Source: Mesorhizobium sp. WSM3859
GTDB taxonomy: Bacteria; Pseudomonadota; Alphaproteobacteria; Rhizobiales; Rhizobiaceae
DNA length: 64,000 nucleotides
Reading direction: 5' to 3'
Assembly: GCF_002295065.1 (NCBI RefSeq)
Contig: NZ_NSGG01000016.1
Coordinates: forward strand, 62,001-126,000
Position numbers and translations under genes: made by a program. Numbering within the stretch: the stretch's first letter is position 1; every line of letters starts with the position of its first letter. The notes below the pieces were generated by a model. It was not told the origin of the DNA and did no database searches. It saw only the letters and a list, made by a program, of their open reading frames with translations. Shown piece after piece: positions 25,493-34,613 of this stretch.

Positions 25493-27223
25493 ATGCAGCT
25501 CGCTCATATTCCGCTAGATCGGCTTAACATTTCCGCCCTCAACATGCGCCACGGCAAACGCGCGCCGGATATCTCCGATATCCTGCCGTCCGTGCGTGCG
25601 CGCGGCGTTCTCGTGCCGCTTCTGGTGCGGCCCAACGGGACGCCGGAAAGCTTCGAAATCGTCGCCGGACGGCGACGCTATTTCGCCGCCAAGTCGCTCG
25701 CCGACGAGCGCGGCGAGAGCGACGCCTTGCCCTGCGCCATCATGGAGGATGGCGACGACGCCGATGCGCTCGAGGCCTCGCTCATCGAAAACATTGCACG
25801 CCTCGACCCCGACGAAGTCTCGCAATGGGAAACCTTCTCCCGGCTGATCCGGGAAGGCCGCACCCTTGCCGACATCGCCGCCACCTTCGGCATCACCGAG
25901 CTTCAGGTGAAACGCAGTCTGGCGCTCGGCGAGCTTCTGCCCAAGATCCGCGACGCCTACCGCCGCGAGGAGATCGACGCCGAGACGGCGCGCTATCTCA
26001 CCATGGCTTCGAAAGCGCAGCAGAAGGACTGGCTGGCGCTTTATGCCGATCCCGAGCAATACGCCCCGCGCGGCTACCAGCTGAAACAATGGCTGTTCGG
26101 CGGCCAGTCGATTTCCACCAAGGTGGCGCTGTTCGCCATCGAGGACTATCCCGGCCTCATCGTCTCCGACCTGTTCGGCGAGGACAGCTATTTTGCCGAT
26201 GCCGACCTGTTCTGGCTCAAGCAGAACGAGGCGATCGCGGCCAAGCGGGACGCCTATATCGAGGCCGGATGGAGCGAAGTGACGGTGCTCGAACCGGGGC
26301 AGTATTTCCACTCATGGGATCACGAGAAAACGCCAAAGAAGAAGGGCGGCAAGGTCGTCATCACCGTCTCGCATCGCGGCGAGGTCGAGTGTCACGAGGG
26401 CTGGCTGTCGCGCAAGGAAGCGCGCCGCGCCCGCGCCGATGCCGAGGGCGGCGAGCAGGACGAACAGGTCGTCAAGCCGTCGCGGCCTGAACTCACCGGC
26501 CCGATGCAGAACTATGTCGATCTGCATCGCCACGGTGCCGTGCGCACCGCCTTGCTCGATCATCCCGCCATTGCAATGCGCCTCATGGTGGCGCATGCGA
26601 TTTCCGGTTCAAGCCTGTGGCAGGTGCGCCGCGAGCCGCAGCGCGCGGCGAACGAGACGGTCGCCGCCAGCCTCGCCGCCTGCAAGGCCGAAGCCGCCTT
26701 CGCCGAAAAGCGGCGCGAAATTTTGGCGCTGATTGGGCAAGCGGACGACGATGGCCCGCTCACCGGCGGCCACGGCGACGGCTGTGCTTTCGCCAGCGTC
26801 TTTGCCCGCTTGCTGGCGCTCTCCGATGACGATGTCTTGCGCGTTCTCAGCCTTGTCATGGCCGAGACGCTCGAGGCCGGCAGCGCCGTCATTGAGGCGC
26901 TTGGGCATAATCTGAACGTCGACATGGCTGCTTTCTGGCAAGTGGACGAGGCGTTCTTCGAGCTACTGCGCGACAAGGAAGTCGCCAATGCCATGCTCGC
27001 CGACATCGGCGGCAAGCCTGTCGCCGACGGCAATGTTTCGGAGAAGGTCAAGACGCAAAAGAAGATCATCCGCGACTTCCTTGCCGGCGAGAACGGCCGC
27101 GAGAAGGTGGAAAGCTGGCTGCCGCGCTGGATGAAATTCCCCGCCGAAAGCTACACAGCCCGCGGCGGCTTCCGCACCGCCGATCAGTGGGCCAAGGTCC
27201 GGCACCTGTTCGTGTCGGAGTGA
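25493..27223 (+). CDS. ParB/Spo0J-like nuclease-domain protein
   Basis: A 576-residue protein with an N-terminal ParB domain: HIPLDRLNISALNMRHG, RGVLVPLLVRP and the CTP-binding-style FEIVAGRRRYFAAKSLADER, ALEASLIENIARLDPDEVSQ. A helix-turn-helix follows (ADIAATFGITELQVKRSLAL). The long C-terminal part (~380 residues) is of the kind seen in ICE/plasmid ParB-like proteins, not chromosome partition. No parA is near, so a role in transfer or element maintenance is more likely than partition. The ATG at 25493 follows aaggaga; the frame is open further upstream without conserved content. Confidence 0.9.
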   Translation: MQLAHIPLDRLNISALNMRHGKRAPDISDILPSVRARGVLVPLLVRPNGTPESFEIVAGRRRYFAAKSLADERGESDALPCAIMEDGDDADALEASLIENIARLDPDEVSQWETFSRLIREGRTLADIAATFGITELQVKRSLALGELLPKIRDAYRREEIDAETARYLTMASKAQQKDWLALYADPEQYAPRGYQLKQWLFGGQSISTKVALFAIEDYPGLIVSDLFGEDSYFADADLFWLKQNEAIAAKRDAYIEAGWSEVTVLEPGQYFHSWDHEKTPKKKGGKVVITVSHRGEVECHEGWLSRKEARRARADAEGGEQDEQVVKPSRPELTGPMQNYVDLHRHGAVRTALLDHPAIAMRLMVAHAISGSSLWQVRREPQRAANETVAASLAACKAEAAFAEKRREILALIGQADDDGPLTGGHGDGCAFASVFARLLALSDDDVLRVLSLVMAETLEAGSAVIEALGHNLNVDMAAFWQVDEAFFELLRDKEVANAMLADIGGKPVADGNVSEKVKTQKKIIRDFLAGENGREKVESWLPRWMKFPAESYTARGGFRTADQWAKVRHLFVSE

Positions 27224-27759
27224 CCGGCCAAGCCTCAAGCGGCGGCATTTCGAAAGCCGCCGCTTGGGGCACCTCTCGGGCAGAACCGGTTGCACTTTCG
27301 CGATTTTTGAAGCGCGCACTGCACGCGGTGGTCCGACGCAAATCGATGCCCTTCGCCAGCCCTGTGCGACGCCGGAATGCTCGCCGAGGCGCCACGCGGT
27401 TAGGCACGTCGTCGCTGGCTGCGGTGTCTGAACCCGTGCCAAGCCCGGCACCCGCCATGTTGCTTGGGGATCGGTCAGCCGATCGCGCGATCTGTCTCCC
27501 AAGCGTCTTTCAGCACCATTTCCCTGCGGTTGGCTTGTCGACCTATGGGCGGTTCCGGCCCGCCCGAAACCCTCGGCCAGCAGCTTTTTTCCCCGCCGCC
27601 TGCGGCGGCTCCTCGCGCCCGCTTCGCTCCAAAAAAGCCGCCCGCTCGGGTCCTGCGCTGCCGCTGCGGCCCTGTCGGATTCAGGCGGGCCGGACGCGCC
27701 CATCACGGTCCGCCATCGCAGGGGAATGGTCCCCGGCGACAGCAAAACAGGAGACTAAC
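27224..27759. other. Intergenic stretch between ParB-like gene and DUF736 gene
   Basis: About 535 bases with no gene I can support, rich in GC and with C/T-rich runs near 27590-27670. The plus frame is open across it (27187-28083), but only its end, the DUF736 gene, has conserved content. Confidence 0.5.
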
Positions 27760-28083
27760 ATGACTGCGATCGGATACGTCACCAAGCAGGAAAACGGCGG
27801 CTACAAGGGCCAGCTCAAGACGCTCAGCCTCCGCGCCGACATCGACATCGTGCCCAACCAGGGCAAGACCGCCGACAATCATCCAGACTTCCGGGTGCTG
27901 ACGCAAGGCGTCGAAGTTGGCGCCGGCTGGATCCGCATCGGCGAGGCTTCCGGCAAAGACTATGTGAGCCTGTCGATCGCCGCCCCGGAGTTTGGTCCGC
28001 GCAAGCTCTACGCCAATCTCGGCCGTGCCGCCGGCCAGGACGATGACGACACCTACGCCATCATCTGGAACCCCGCCGACTAA
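27760..28083 (+). CDS. DUF736 protein
   Basis: A 107-residue protein: MTAIGYVTKQENGGYKGQLK, then LSLRADIDIVPN, DFRVLTQGVEVGAGWIRIGE and YVSLSIAAPEFGPRKLYANL. This matches DUF736, a small family on rhizobial conjugative elements and plasmids, function unknown. The ATG follows acaggag. Near-universal company of the neighbouring ArdC-like and TraF genes in ICESym elements. Confidence 0.9.
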   Translation: MTAIGYVTKQENGGYKGQLKTLSLRADIDIVPNQGKTADNHPDFRVLTQGVEVGAGWIRIGEASGKDYVSLSIAAPEFGPRKLYANLGRAAGQDDDDTYAIIWNPAD

Positions 28084-28235
28084 AACGGCGGAGCTCCGAG
28101 CCCCGCGCCGCGACCGGCGCGGGGCTCATCTGACAAGAGCGGCGAAAACTCGCCCCCGACTCTTCGCCCGTCCCCGCAGCGACCTCGCTCGCCCATCCTC
28201 TCCGTCGCTTCTCCTTAAGCGACACGAGGACAATC

Positions 28236-28496
28236 ATGGACGACGAAAACGAACGCGCCGCCCGCGCAAAGAAGGGCAGCCCGTTTCTCAATACCGCGCA
28301 AGCAGCCTTCTATATCGGCCTCTCCCAACGCACGCTCGAAAAGATGCGGCTCAAGGGCGGCGGCCCGAAATTCCGCAAGCACGGCCGCTATGTCCGCTAT
28401 CACATCGACGAGCTCGACGAGTGGTCGAAAGGCCATCCGCACTACGGCGCTCCCGAAGCCGGTTCCACGCCGGCCGACGATGGAGGCCGCTCATGA
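28236..28496 (+). CDS. rdfS: RdfS-like excisionase / AlpA-type HTH protein
   Basis: An 86-residue protein with a MerR/HTH_17 winged helix: SPFLNTAQAAFYIGLSQRTL then EKMRLKGGGPKFRKHGRYVR and YHIDELDEWSK. In ICEMlSym the recombination directionality factor RdfS, which biases the integrase toward excision, is a protein of this kind encoded just upstream of traF, as here. The stop overlaps the traF start (ATGA). The name rests on position and fold; an ordinary AlpA-type regulator is the alternative. Confidence 0.75.
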   Translation: MDDENERAARAKKGSPFLNTAQAAFYIGLSQRTLEKMRLKGGGPKFRKHGRYVRYHIDELDEWSKGHPHYGAPEAGSTPADDGGRS

Positions 28497-29041
28497 GCCG
28501 GCGTCCATTTCTGCGCATGATCGGCTCCGGCCTGCGCCGCGTTCGCGCCCGGAAGGCTATCTCCATTGCCACGATTGGCCTGAGCCTTTCGGTCTTCACG
28601 GCACTCGCAACACCCACGCCATGGCTGGTCTGGAACGCCTCGGCCAGCGCGCCGATCGGCCTCTATCGAATCGCTGCGGGCACGCCGGCGCGTGGCGATC
28701 TGGTGCTCGTCCGCCCGCCTGACTACGTGGCCTATCTGGCGGCCCAACGCGGCTATCTGCCCCGCAATGTGGCGCTGGTGAAGCGCCTTGCAGCGGTCCC
28801 GACCGAGCATGTCTGCGCCTTCCATGACGCCATCATCATCGGCGGCGACATCGTGGCGCGCCGGCTCAAGATCGACGCCCAAGGCCGACCGTTGCCATGG
28901 TGGAAAGGCTGCCGGGCACTCACCAAGGACGAGGTGTTCCTGCTCGGCAGCGAGACCAATCGCTCCTTCGACAGCCGCTATTTCGGGCCGGTGCAGGCCG
29001 CCAATGTCATCGGGAGGCTCGTGCCGCTATGGACCGAGTGA
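28493..29041 (+). CDS. traF: TraF-like S26 peptidase for conjugative pilus
   Basis: Membrane signal-peptidase-like enzyme that processes and cyclises conjugative pilin. The 182-residue protein has an N-terminal membrane anchor (~residues 20-45, AISIATIGLSLSVFTALATP). The nucleophile region is NASASAPIGLYRI (Ser before Pro-Ile-Gly-Leu-Tyr), the general-base Lys sits in VALVKRLAAVP, and box E is GSETNRSFDSRYFGPV. It overlaps the excisionase stop and the transglycosylase start, so the three are translationally coupled. Confidence 0.9.
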   Translation: MSRRPFLRMIGSGLRRVRARKAISIATIGLSLSVFTALATPTPWLVWNASASAPIGLYRIAAGTPARGDLVLVRPPDYVAYLAAQRGYLPRNVALVKRLAAVPTEHVCAFHDAIIIGGDIVARRLKIDAQGRPLPWWKGCRALTKDEVFLLGSETNRSFDSRYFGPVQAANVIGRLVPLWTE

Positions 29042-29712
29042 CCCTCCTGATGTTGGGCATGATCGCCACCGCGCCATGCGCCTGTTCCGCCTCGACCGGC
29101 GCCGAGCCGGTCGCCATCTCCCAAAGTCCGCAGCTTCGAAACTGGCAGCAGTTCGTAGCGGAAGCGAGCCGGCGTTTCCGTGTTCCGCAGGCCTGGATCT
29201 ACGCCGTCATGGATGCCGAAAGCGGCGGCAACACTATGCGCGACGGCCGCCCCATCACCTCTCGCGCCGGCGCCATTGGCCTCATGCAGCTGATGCCCGC
29301 CACCTATGCGGAGATGCGCGTGGCCCATGGTCTCGGCCCAAATCCGCACGATCCGCGCGACAATATTCTCGCCGGCACCGCCTATCTGCGAGCCATGTAT
29401 GACCGCTTCGGATTCCCCGGCCTGTTCGCCGCCTACAACGCGGGCCCGGAGCGCTACGAACGGCATTTGAAGCACGGCAAGCCATTGCCGAAAGAGACCG
29501 TCGATTACCTCGATCAGCTCAGGGCGGCCGGGGTTTCGGCCACCGACATGATACAATTCAAGGGCAAATCTGTCGCTCCGGCGAGGCGAAAGGCACCCTC
29601 GGGCCACTCGCTGTTCTTCCTCCACGATGGTTTTCGCGCCGGCGCGCGAAACCGCGATCTGCTCGTGCCGCTTCGCAAGGATGACATGCCGCCGAAGGAG
29701 CCGGATGGCTAG
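29029..29712 (+). CDS. Conjugation-associated lytic transglycosylase
   Basis: Soluble lytic murein transglycosylase (SLT, family 1) that opens peptidoglycan for the mating channel. The 227-residue product starts with a short hydrophobic signal ending ACSAS (possible lipoprotein Cys). The catalytic domain has QAWIYAVMDAESGGN (catalytic Glu at ~64), AIGLMQLMPATYAEM, DNILAGTAYLRAM and LFAAYNAGP. The start overlaps the end of traF by 13 bases. Position between traF and the relaxase is as in ICEMlSym elements. Confidence 0.9.
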   Translation: MDRVTLLMLGMIATAPCACSASTGAEPVAISQSPQLRNWQQFVAEASRRFRVPQAWIYAVMDAESGGNTMRDGRPITSRAGAIGLMQLMPATYAEMRVAHGLGPNPHDPRDNILAGTAYLRAMYDRFGFPGLFAAYNAGPERYERHLKHGKPLPKETVDYLDQLRAAGVSATDMIQFKGKSVAPARRKAPSGHSLFFLHDGFRAGARNRDLLVPLRKDDMPPKEPDG

Positions 29713-29718
29713 GAGTTT

Positions 29719-29843
29719 GGAGGCGGTGCGCGCGCGACAAGGGCAGGGCGCGTAAGGCAAGATAAAGGCACCGCCTCCATGAGGCGGTCAAGTGTCTGTC
29801 TGCACATCGTTTCTCCCGGAGGCTCCCTCCAGCGCCTGGAGGG
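29719..29843. other. Hairpin-rich gap, candidate oriT
   Basis: The gap before the relaxase gene holds an exact 11-bp inverted repeat, GGAGGCGGTGC (29719-29729) and GCACCGCCTCC (29768-29778). It also holds a compact hairpin CCCTCCAG-CGC-CTGGAGGG (29825-29843). Transfer origins usually lie beside their relaxase gene and carry such repeats. A terminator plus leader structure is an alternative. Confidence 0.4.
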
Positions 29844-29891
29844 TATGTCACGCAAGTCTTTGATTTGGCTGGAAATCCGCAAGAGGCTCCG

Positions 29892-31859
29892 ATGCAGGAT
29901 GATGAATTCAGGCCAAGGCTCGGCAAAATCGGATCGCGCGGCTCGAAGGCAGGCAAGCGGTTTGCCGGTCAGCTCCGCGCCGCGATCAACCGCGCCGGCG
30001 GCAAGGCCACGCGTGGTGGCCGCTTCACCGGGAGCCGCATTGGGCGCGGCGGCGCCGCTGCCGCGGTCCTCAGATCGCGCGATCGCCATGCGGCTTTTCG
30101 GTCGCGGCGTGTCGTCGTTAAGGCGCGCCTCGTCAAGCTGGCCGGCAAGGGTGTCGACGGAGCGCGTGCGCACCTGCGCTATCTCCAGCGCGATGGCGTC
30201 ACTCGGCAAGGTGAGCCCGGCGAGCTCTACGGTGCCGACAGTGACCGCGTCGATGGCAAGGCGTTCATCGATCGTGCCGGCGGTGACAGGCACCAGTTCC
30301 GCTTCATCGTCGCAGCCGAAGACGGCATCGAGTATGAGGATCTCAAGCCGCTGACCCGGCGCTTGATGGCGCAGATGGAAGAGGACCTCGGCACGAAGCT
30401 CGACTGGGTCGCCGTAGATCATTTCAACACCGGCCATCCGCACACGCACATCATGGTCCGAGGCAAGGATGATCGCGGCGAGAATCTCGTGATCGCGCGC
30501 GACTACATCTCCTCTGGTTTGCGAGAGCGCGCGGCCGAACTGGTGAGCCTGGACCTTGGGCCACGCACCGATCGCGAGATCGAGCAACGCTTGCGCCAGG
30601 AGATGGAGCAGGAACGCTTCACCAGCATCGACCGGCAGCTGCAACGAATGCGCGACGACGATGGGTTTGTCTCGGCAGATGCCCGCGACGTGTTTCGCCA
30701 GACACTGCATCGGGGTAGGCTGCGCAAGCTTGAGCGGATGGGTCTTGCAGCGGAGGTCGTCCCGGGCCGGTGGCGCCTGGACGATGAACTCGAAGCAACG
30801 CTGCGTCGCTTGGCCGACCGCGGCGATATCATCAAGACCATGCATCGCGAACTGACTAGCAAGGGAATCGCGCGCAGTGCCGCCGATTGTGTGGTCTACG
30901 ATGCAGAACAGAATACCGAGCCTGTTGTCGGCCGCGTTGTTGCTCGCGGGCTGAGCGACGAGATCATTGACAGGCACTATCTCATCGTCGACGGTGTCGA
31001 CGGCAAAACCCTTTACATAGACATCGGCAAAGGCGAGGCGACGGAGCCCACGCCGGAGGGCTGCATCGTTCGTGTCACGCCGCGGAGCACGGAGCCCAGA
31101 CAAGTTGACCGTACGATCGCTGACATCGCGGCGGCGAATGACGGGCGCTATAACGTCGATATTCATCTGCGGCACGATGCGTCCGCGACCGAACGCTTCG
31201 CCGAAACGCATGTCCGAAGGCTGGAGGCGATCCGGCGAGCCGGCGGCGACTTGGAGCGCCAGCCGGATGGCACCTGGACAATCGCACCGGATCATCTCAA
31301 TCGGGTCACAGACTACGAGCGTCAGCGGGCGAGGACGGAGCCTGTCGTTGTCGAGAAGCTCTCGTCAGTACCGACGGAAAAGCAGGTCGATTTCGACGGC
31401 GCCACCTGGCTGGACCGAGAATTGGTTTCCAATGAACCGGCAGCCTTGCGCGACTCCGGCTTTGGCCGCGAGGTGCGGGAGGCGCAGGCTCGCCGGAGGC
31501 AATGGCTGATTGCCCAGGGTTTGGCGCATGAAGAGCAGGGCCGGATAGTCTGTCGCGCCAACATGATTTCCGTCTTGCGCCAGCGCGAGCTAAACCGCGT
31601 TGCCGGTCAGCTTTCGAGCGAGCTCGGGCTCTCCTATTTCGAAGCAAAGCCTGGGGATCGGCTGGAAGGAAAGATGGTCCGGTCAGTCGAACTCGCCAGC
31701 GGGAAATACGCCGTCATTGAAAAGTCGCGTGAGTTCACTCTCGTGCCGTGGCGGCCAGTGCTTGACCGACATGTCGGAAAGGAGATCTCCGGGATCATGA
31801 GCGGGGAGGGGATATCATGGACCATCGGCCGGCAAAGGAGCGGGCCGAGTGTTTCGTGA
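29892..31859 (+). CDS. rlxS: Relaxase, DUF3363/VirD2-like (RlxS type)
   Basis: Relaxase that nicks oriT and pilots the strand during conjugation. The 655-residue protein has a basic N-terminus, a histidine triad in VDHFNTGHPHTHIMVRG (HxHxH, metal binding), and ARAHLRYLQRDG with Tyr ~105 as a candidate nucleophile. Mid-protein GREN-style LVIARDYISSGLRERAAELV and a long DUF3363 C-terminal half (from ~residue 250) follow. It is the last gene of the rdfS-traF-transglycosylase-relaxase series. No coupling protein (TraG/VirD4) or type IV secretion gene is in the window. The following 200 bases are empty. Confidence 0.9.
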   Translation: MQDDEFRPRLGKIGSRGSKAGKRFAGQLRAAINRAGGKATRGGRFTGSRIGRGGAAAAVLRSRDRHAAFRSRRVVVKARLVKLAGKGVDGARAHLRYLQRDGVTRQGEPGELYGADSDRVDGKAFIDRAGGDRHQFRFIVAAEDGIEYEDLKPLTRRLMAQMEEDLGTKLDWVAVDHFNTGHPHTHIMVRGKDDRGENLVIARDYISSGLRERAAELVSLDLGPRTDREIEQRLRQEMEQERFTSIDRQLQRMRDDDGFVSADARDVFRQTLHRGRLRKLERMGLAAEVVPGRWRLDDELEATLRRLADRGDIIKTMHRELTSKGIARSAADCVVYDAEQNTEPVVGRVVARGLSDEIIDRHYLIVDGVDGKTLYIDIGKGEATEPTPEGCIVRVTPRSTEPRQVDRTIADIAAANDGRYNVDIHLRHDASATERFAETHVRRLEAIRRAGGDLERQPDGTWTIAPDHLNRVTDYERQRARTEPVVVEKLSSVPTEKQVDFDGATWLDRELVSNEPAALRDSGFGREVREAQARRRQWLIAQGLAHEEQGRIVCRANMISVLRQRELNRVAGQLSSELGLSYFEAKPGDRLEGKMVRSVELASGKYAVIEKSREFTLVPWRPVLDRHVGKEISGIMSGEGISWTIGRQRSGPSVS

Positions 31860-32063
31860 CCTGATTGCATGAGGCGCCGCCGGCGTTGGTCCAAGAGGTC
31901 GCAGTCGCTGACAATAGTTAGCCGCATAATTTACCTAGATTAGAGCCTATGGTGGTAAACGACTGATAATATTGCCTTATCAGTCGTTTGTTGTTCGACA
32001 AGCTGTGCGTTTTGATGCGAAATTGATGGCATAAAGCGCACGGGCGCTTTACTCTCCCAACAC

Positions 32064-33017
32064 ATGATTCGCCTCGATCCCGCGACCGCCAATCCGTTCG
32101 CGCCGCCGACCGCCCCCTCCTGGGCGCTTGCCGCCGGCGGCGAGCCGAGCGACGCCTGCGCCGCCTTCCAGGCCGGCGCCGCCTTGGCTTCACTCGACAC
32201 GCTTGCCCGCGCGCAGCCGGCCTGGACCGGCGCCTGGCGCCAGCGGCTGGCGCTCAAATGCGCCGTCGCCAGCATGCGGCTGACCGGCCGCGCCGAGGAT
32301 GAAGCCGCCCTGCGCGACGCCTGGCAGCTTTGCCCGGCCGGCGCCGATCCCGGTCCCGCAGGTACCATTTTTGGCGCCTGGCGCCAGCTGGCGCTGCAGC
32401 CACCAGCGGTCAGCGTCGATCGGCTCGAAAAGATCGTCGACCAGCTCGGGTTGCACTGGGACGGCGGGACGCTCGCTGACCTCTGCACGCAGATCGAAGA
32501 CGTGGCGGGGTCGCAGCGGCCGGCGCCGTTCGCCGCAGCGGCGGTCGCCGCCCGCGTCGTCGCCATGCGCCCCGATGCCGAGCTTTTTGGCTGGTGGCTC
32601 TCCGACCTGGTGCTGGCGCAAACCCTGCGCTGGCCGCGACCACTGCCGCTGCTGATGGCGCAGGCTTTTGGTCCGGCCTTCCGCGCCGAGGCCGGCGGCA
32701 AGCGCATTCGACCCGGACAAAAAGGTTTTGAGCGGGCGGTTTGCGTCGCGCTGGTTCAGGGAGCGGCCGAGGCCTGCCGGCTGGCGGGCGAGCTGTCGCG
32801 TCGTGCCGAAAAACTTATGGCTGCGGCGCCAAAACTCCGTGCCAAGGGCGCCGGCGACGTGATTTTTTTGCTCCTGAATGAAGATGCCGTACCCGGATCG
32901 CTGGTCACAAAGAACCTGTCGCGTTTTGCGGCGCGACGGCTGTTCGAACGGCTGCAGCAGCTCGAGGCTGTTCGCGAGCTGTCGGGCCGCGCCAGCTTCC
33001 GGCTGTTTGGGCTGTAG
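32064..33017 (+). CDS. DUF1403 family protein
   Basis: A 317-residue Ala-rich protein: NPFAPPTAPSWALAAGGEPS near the start, LALKCAVASMRLTGRAEDEA, AAAVAARVVAMRPDAELFGW and ending SGRASFRLFGL. This is the DUF1403 pattern, a family found on rhizobial ICEs and plasmids, usually directly before an scpB-like gene as here (two bases between). Function unknown; the pairing suggests DNA maintenance. Confidence 0.85.
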   Translation: MIRLDPATANPFAPPTAPSWALAAGGEPSDACAAFQAGAALASLDTLARAQPAWTGAWRQRLALKCAVASMRLTGRAEDEAALRDAWQLCPAGADPGPAGTIFGAWRQLALQPPAVSVDRLEKIVDQLGLHWDGGTLADLCTQIEDVAGSQRPAPFAAAAVAARVVAMRPDAELFGWWLSDLVLAQTLRWPRPLPLLMAQAFGPAFRAEAGGKRIRPGQKGFERAVCVALVQGAAEACRLAGELSRRAEKLMAAAPKLRAKGAGDVIFLLLNEDAVPGSLVTKNLSRFAARRLFERLQQLEAVRELSGRASFRLFGL

Positions 33018-33019
33018 CG

Positions 33020-33712
33020 ATGAGCCAGGCCTCCGTCCGCCGCAAGCCAGACGATCAGCCGGCGTTGCTTGACACGGAGCTCGAGCACCTGCCGCCGGAG
33101 CTGCGCTGGCGCGAGTGGATGGGCCGCGTCGAAGCCGTGATTTTCGCGGCCAGCGAACCGGTGCCGCGCGAGGTGCTGACGCGGGTGGTGGGCAGAAACT
33201 GCAATCTCGACCTCGTCATCGACGACATCCGCGCCGAGCTCGCCGGCCGCCCCTACGAACTGGTCGCGGCCGCCGGCGGCTGGCAGCATCGGACCAAAAA
33301 GGTCTTTGGCGACGCCATCCACGCCGCCTTCGGCACGCCAGCGGGGCAGGGGACAAAAGAGCTGACGCAGTCGGAGGCGCTCGTCTTGATGTGCATCGCC
33401 TATTTCCAGCCGATCACCCGCGGCGAGCTGTCATCCTTCTTCGGCAAGGAGGTGTCGCGCGATCTGATCGGCGTGCTGCGTGCGCAGGAGCTCATCGCCT
33501 CAGGGCCGCGCAGCCCACAGCCGGGCGCGCCTTACACCTATGTGACGACGAAAAATTTCCTGTCGCAGTTCGGGCTCGACACGCTGCGCCAGCTGCCGGA
33601 TTTCGAGGCGCTCGAGGACGCTGGCCTGTTGTCGAAGGAGAAGCTGCTGGCTGGCGACATAGTGCCCGAGGTTTCCAGAGAGGGTCGTGCTGAAATCGGC
33701 ATCGAAGAATAG
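33020..33712 (+). CDS. scpB: ScpB-like segregation/condensation protein
   Basis: Winged-helix protein of the ScpB type, partner of SMC-ScpA complexes. The 230-residue product has RVEAVIFAASEPVPREVLTR, ELVAAAGGWQHRTKK, LTQSEALVLMCIAYFQPITR and ELSSFFGKEVSRDLIGVLRA. It is longer than chromosomal ScpB at its C-terminus and is coupled to the DUF1403 gene. A horizontally carried copy, not the housekeeping one, since no scpA is adjacent. The 270 bases downstream show no gene. Confidence 0.85.
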   Translation: MSQASVRRKPDDQPALLDTELEHLPPELRWREWMGRVEAVIFAASEPVPREVLTRVVGRNCNLDLVIDDIRAELAGRPYELVAAAGGWQHRTKKVFGDAIHAAFGTPAGQGTKELTQSEALVLMCIAYFQPITRGELSSFFGKEVSRDLIGVLRAQELIASGPRSPQPGAPYTYVTTKNFLSQFGLDTLRQLPDFEALEDAGLLSKEKLLAGDIVPEVSREGRAEIGIEE

Positions 33713-33983
33713 GGGGCATATGCCAGGGGCAGGAAGATCTGGCCGCAGATCTCGGTTTTCCCAGAGAGTTTTCTCAACGGCGCACAATCCGGATAATGCT
33801 GCATCAGGGCGGACTGGGCCAGCCCGAGGTTCTCGATGTGCTGTTTGACATTTCTGGCTTTCTTGTCTCGGAATCCTCTCCGTTGCAGAGGCCCAAAAAC
33901 CAGACCCCTGCTGCACCGTGGATTTCAGCTGCCCGCCGGCACCCGTTTCGCCATCATCACTGCCGCCACGTCGAGGTGAGCGT

Positions 33984-34262
33984 CTACTGACGAATGAAGC
34001 GACCCGGGCGATTGCCACGATTGTTGCAGATAAACGTGTTGCCCGTGCTTTCACTGGATAGCATGACCGAGCCGCGCCGTGGCTGAAGGACAGCGCCTAC
34101 AGCACTCGTGAAATCGGACCATGACATGCCTCGCGGACGCTCGATAACGAGCGAGGTGCGGTGCGGTAGAACCTGCGCATTGAGACCGAGCCTGCGCAAC
34201 ATTCTCGCCGCAACGCGAATGTTGTCGCGGATGACCCGGTTAAATTCGGCAAAATACCTCAT
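33984..34262 (-). CDS. Hypothetical protein, partner of XRE regulator
   Basis: A 92-residue basic protein (RYFAEFNRVIRDNIRVAARM, LRRLGLNAQVLPHR near the start) of no family I recognise. It starts three bases after the XRE regulator's stop on the same strand, so the two form an operon. A small regulator or toxin-type partner is possible from the arrangement only. Confidence 0.55.
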   Translation of the reverse strand: MRYFAEFNRVIRDNIRVAARMLRRLGLNAQVLPHRTSLVIERPRGMSWSDFTSAVGAVLQPRRGSVMLSSESTGNTFICNNRGNRPGRFIRQ

Positions 34263-34265
34263 CTC

Positions 34266-34541
34266 TCACTCTTCCTCTTCGTCATCGGCCGCAAACGATA
34301 TGGTGACGGATGCTAACCCGTTGTTGGAACTGAAGCCCACAAGTACGCCCTGGCGTGCCAAGGCCTTCCTTATCGCCTTGATCGTATCGGGCCGACCTTC
34401 TCGTCCCCGCTCCACGTTGGAGACGGTCGCGGCCGATACGCCAGCGGCAGCCGCAAGTGCGGCCTGGTCGAGGCCGGCTAACATCCGGGCTGCGGCATAG
34501 GTTCGACCGCGGGCTTCGGCGTTCGTCAGACTGAGGGGCAT
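34266..34541 (-). CDS. Small XRE-family HTH regulator
   Basis: A 91-residue protein built around a helix-turn-helix: GRTYAAARMLAGLDQAALAA, AAGVSAATVSNVERGREGRP. It ends in a run of acidic residues (DDEEEE). A single-domain DNA-binding protein, probably repressing its own two-gene operon. The upstream region (34542-34600) is AT-rich and would contain the promoter. Not QseC or another named ICE regulator as far as I can tell. Confidence 0.8.
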   Translation of the reverse strand: MPLSLTNAEARGRTYAAARMLAGLDQAALAAAAGVSAATVSNVERGREGRPDTIKAIRKALARQGVLVGFSSNNGLASVTISFAADDEEEE

Positions 34542-34613
34542 CGCTTTTGTCTCTTGCCAAATTAGTGTAATTCCACATTCTTATAAAGAAGGTACAAGTT
34601 ATGTGAATGCAAG

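Noticed and set aside
25825..26490. Plus frame of ~220 codons inside the ParB-like gene
   Set aside because: Out of frame with a well-supported gene, with no conserved motif.
29709..31295. Minus frame of ~530 codons across the relaxase gene
   Set aside because: Antisense to a relaxase with clear motifs; arises from GC-rich third positions.
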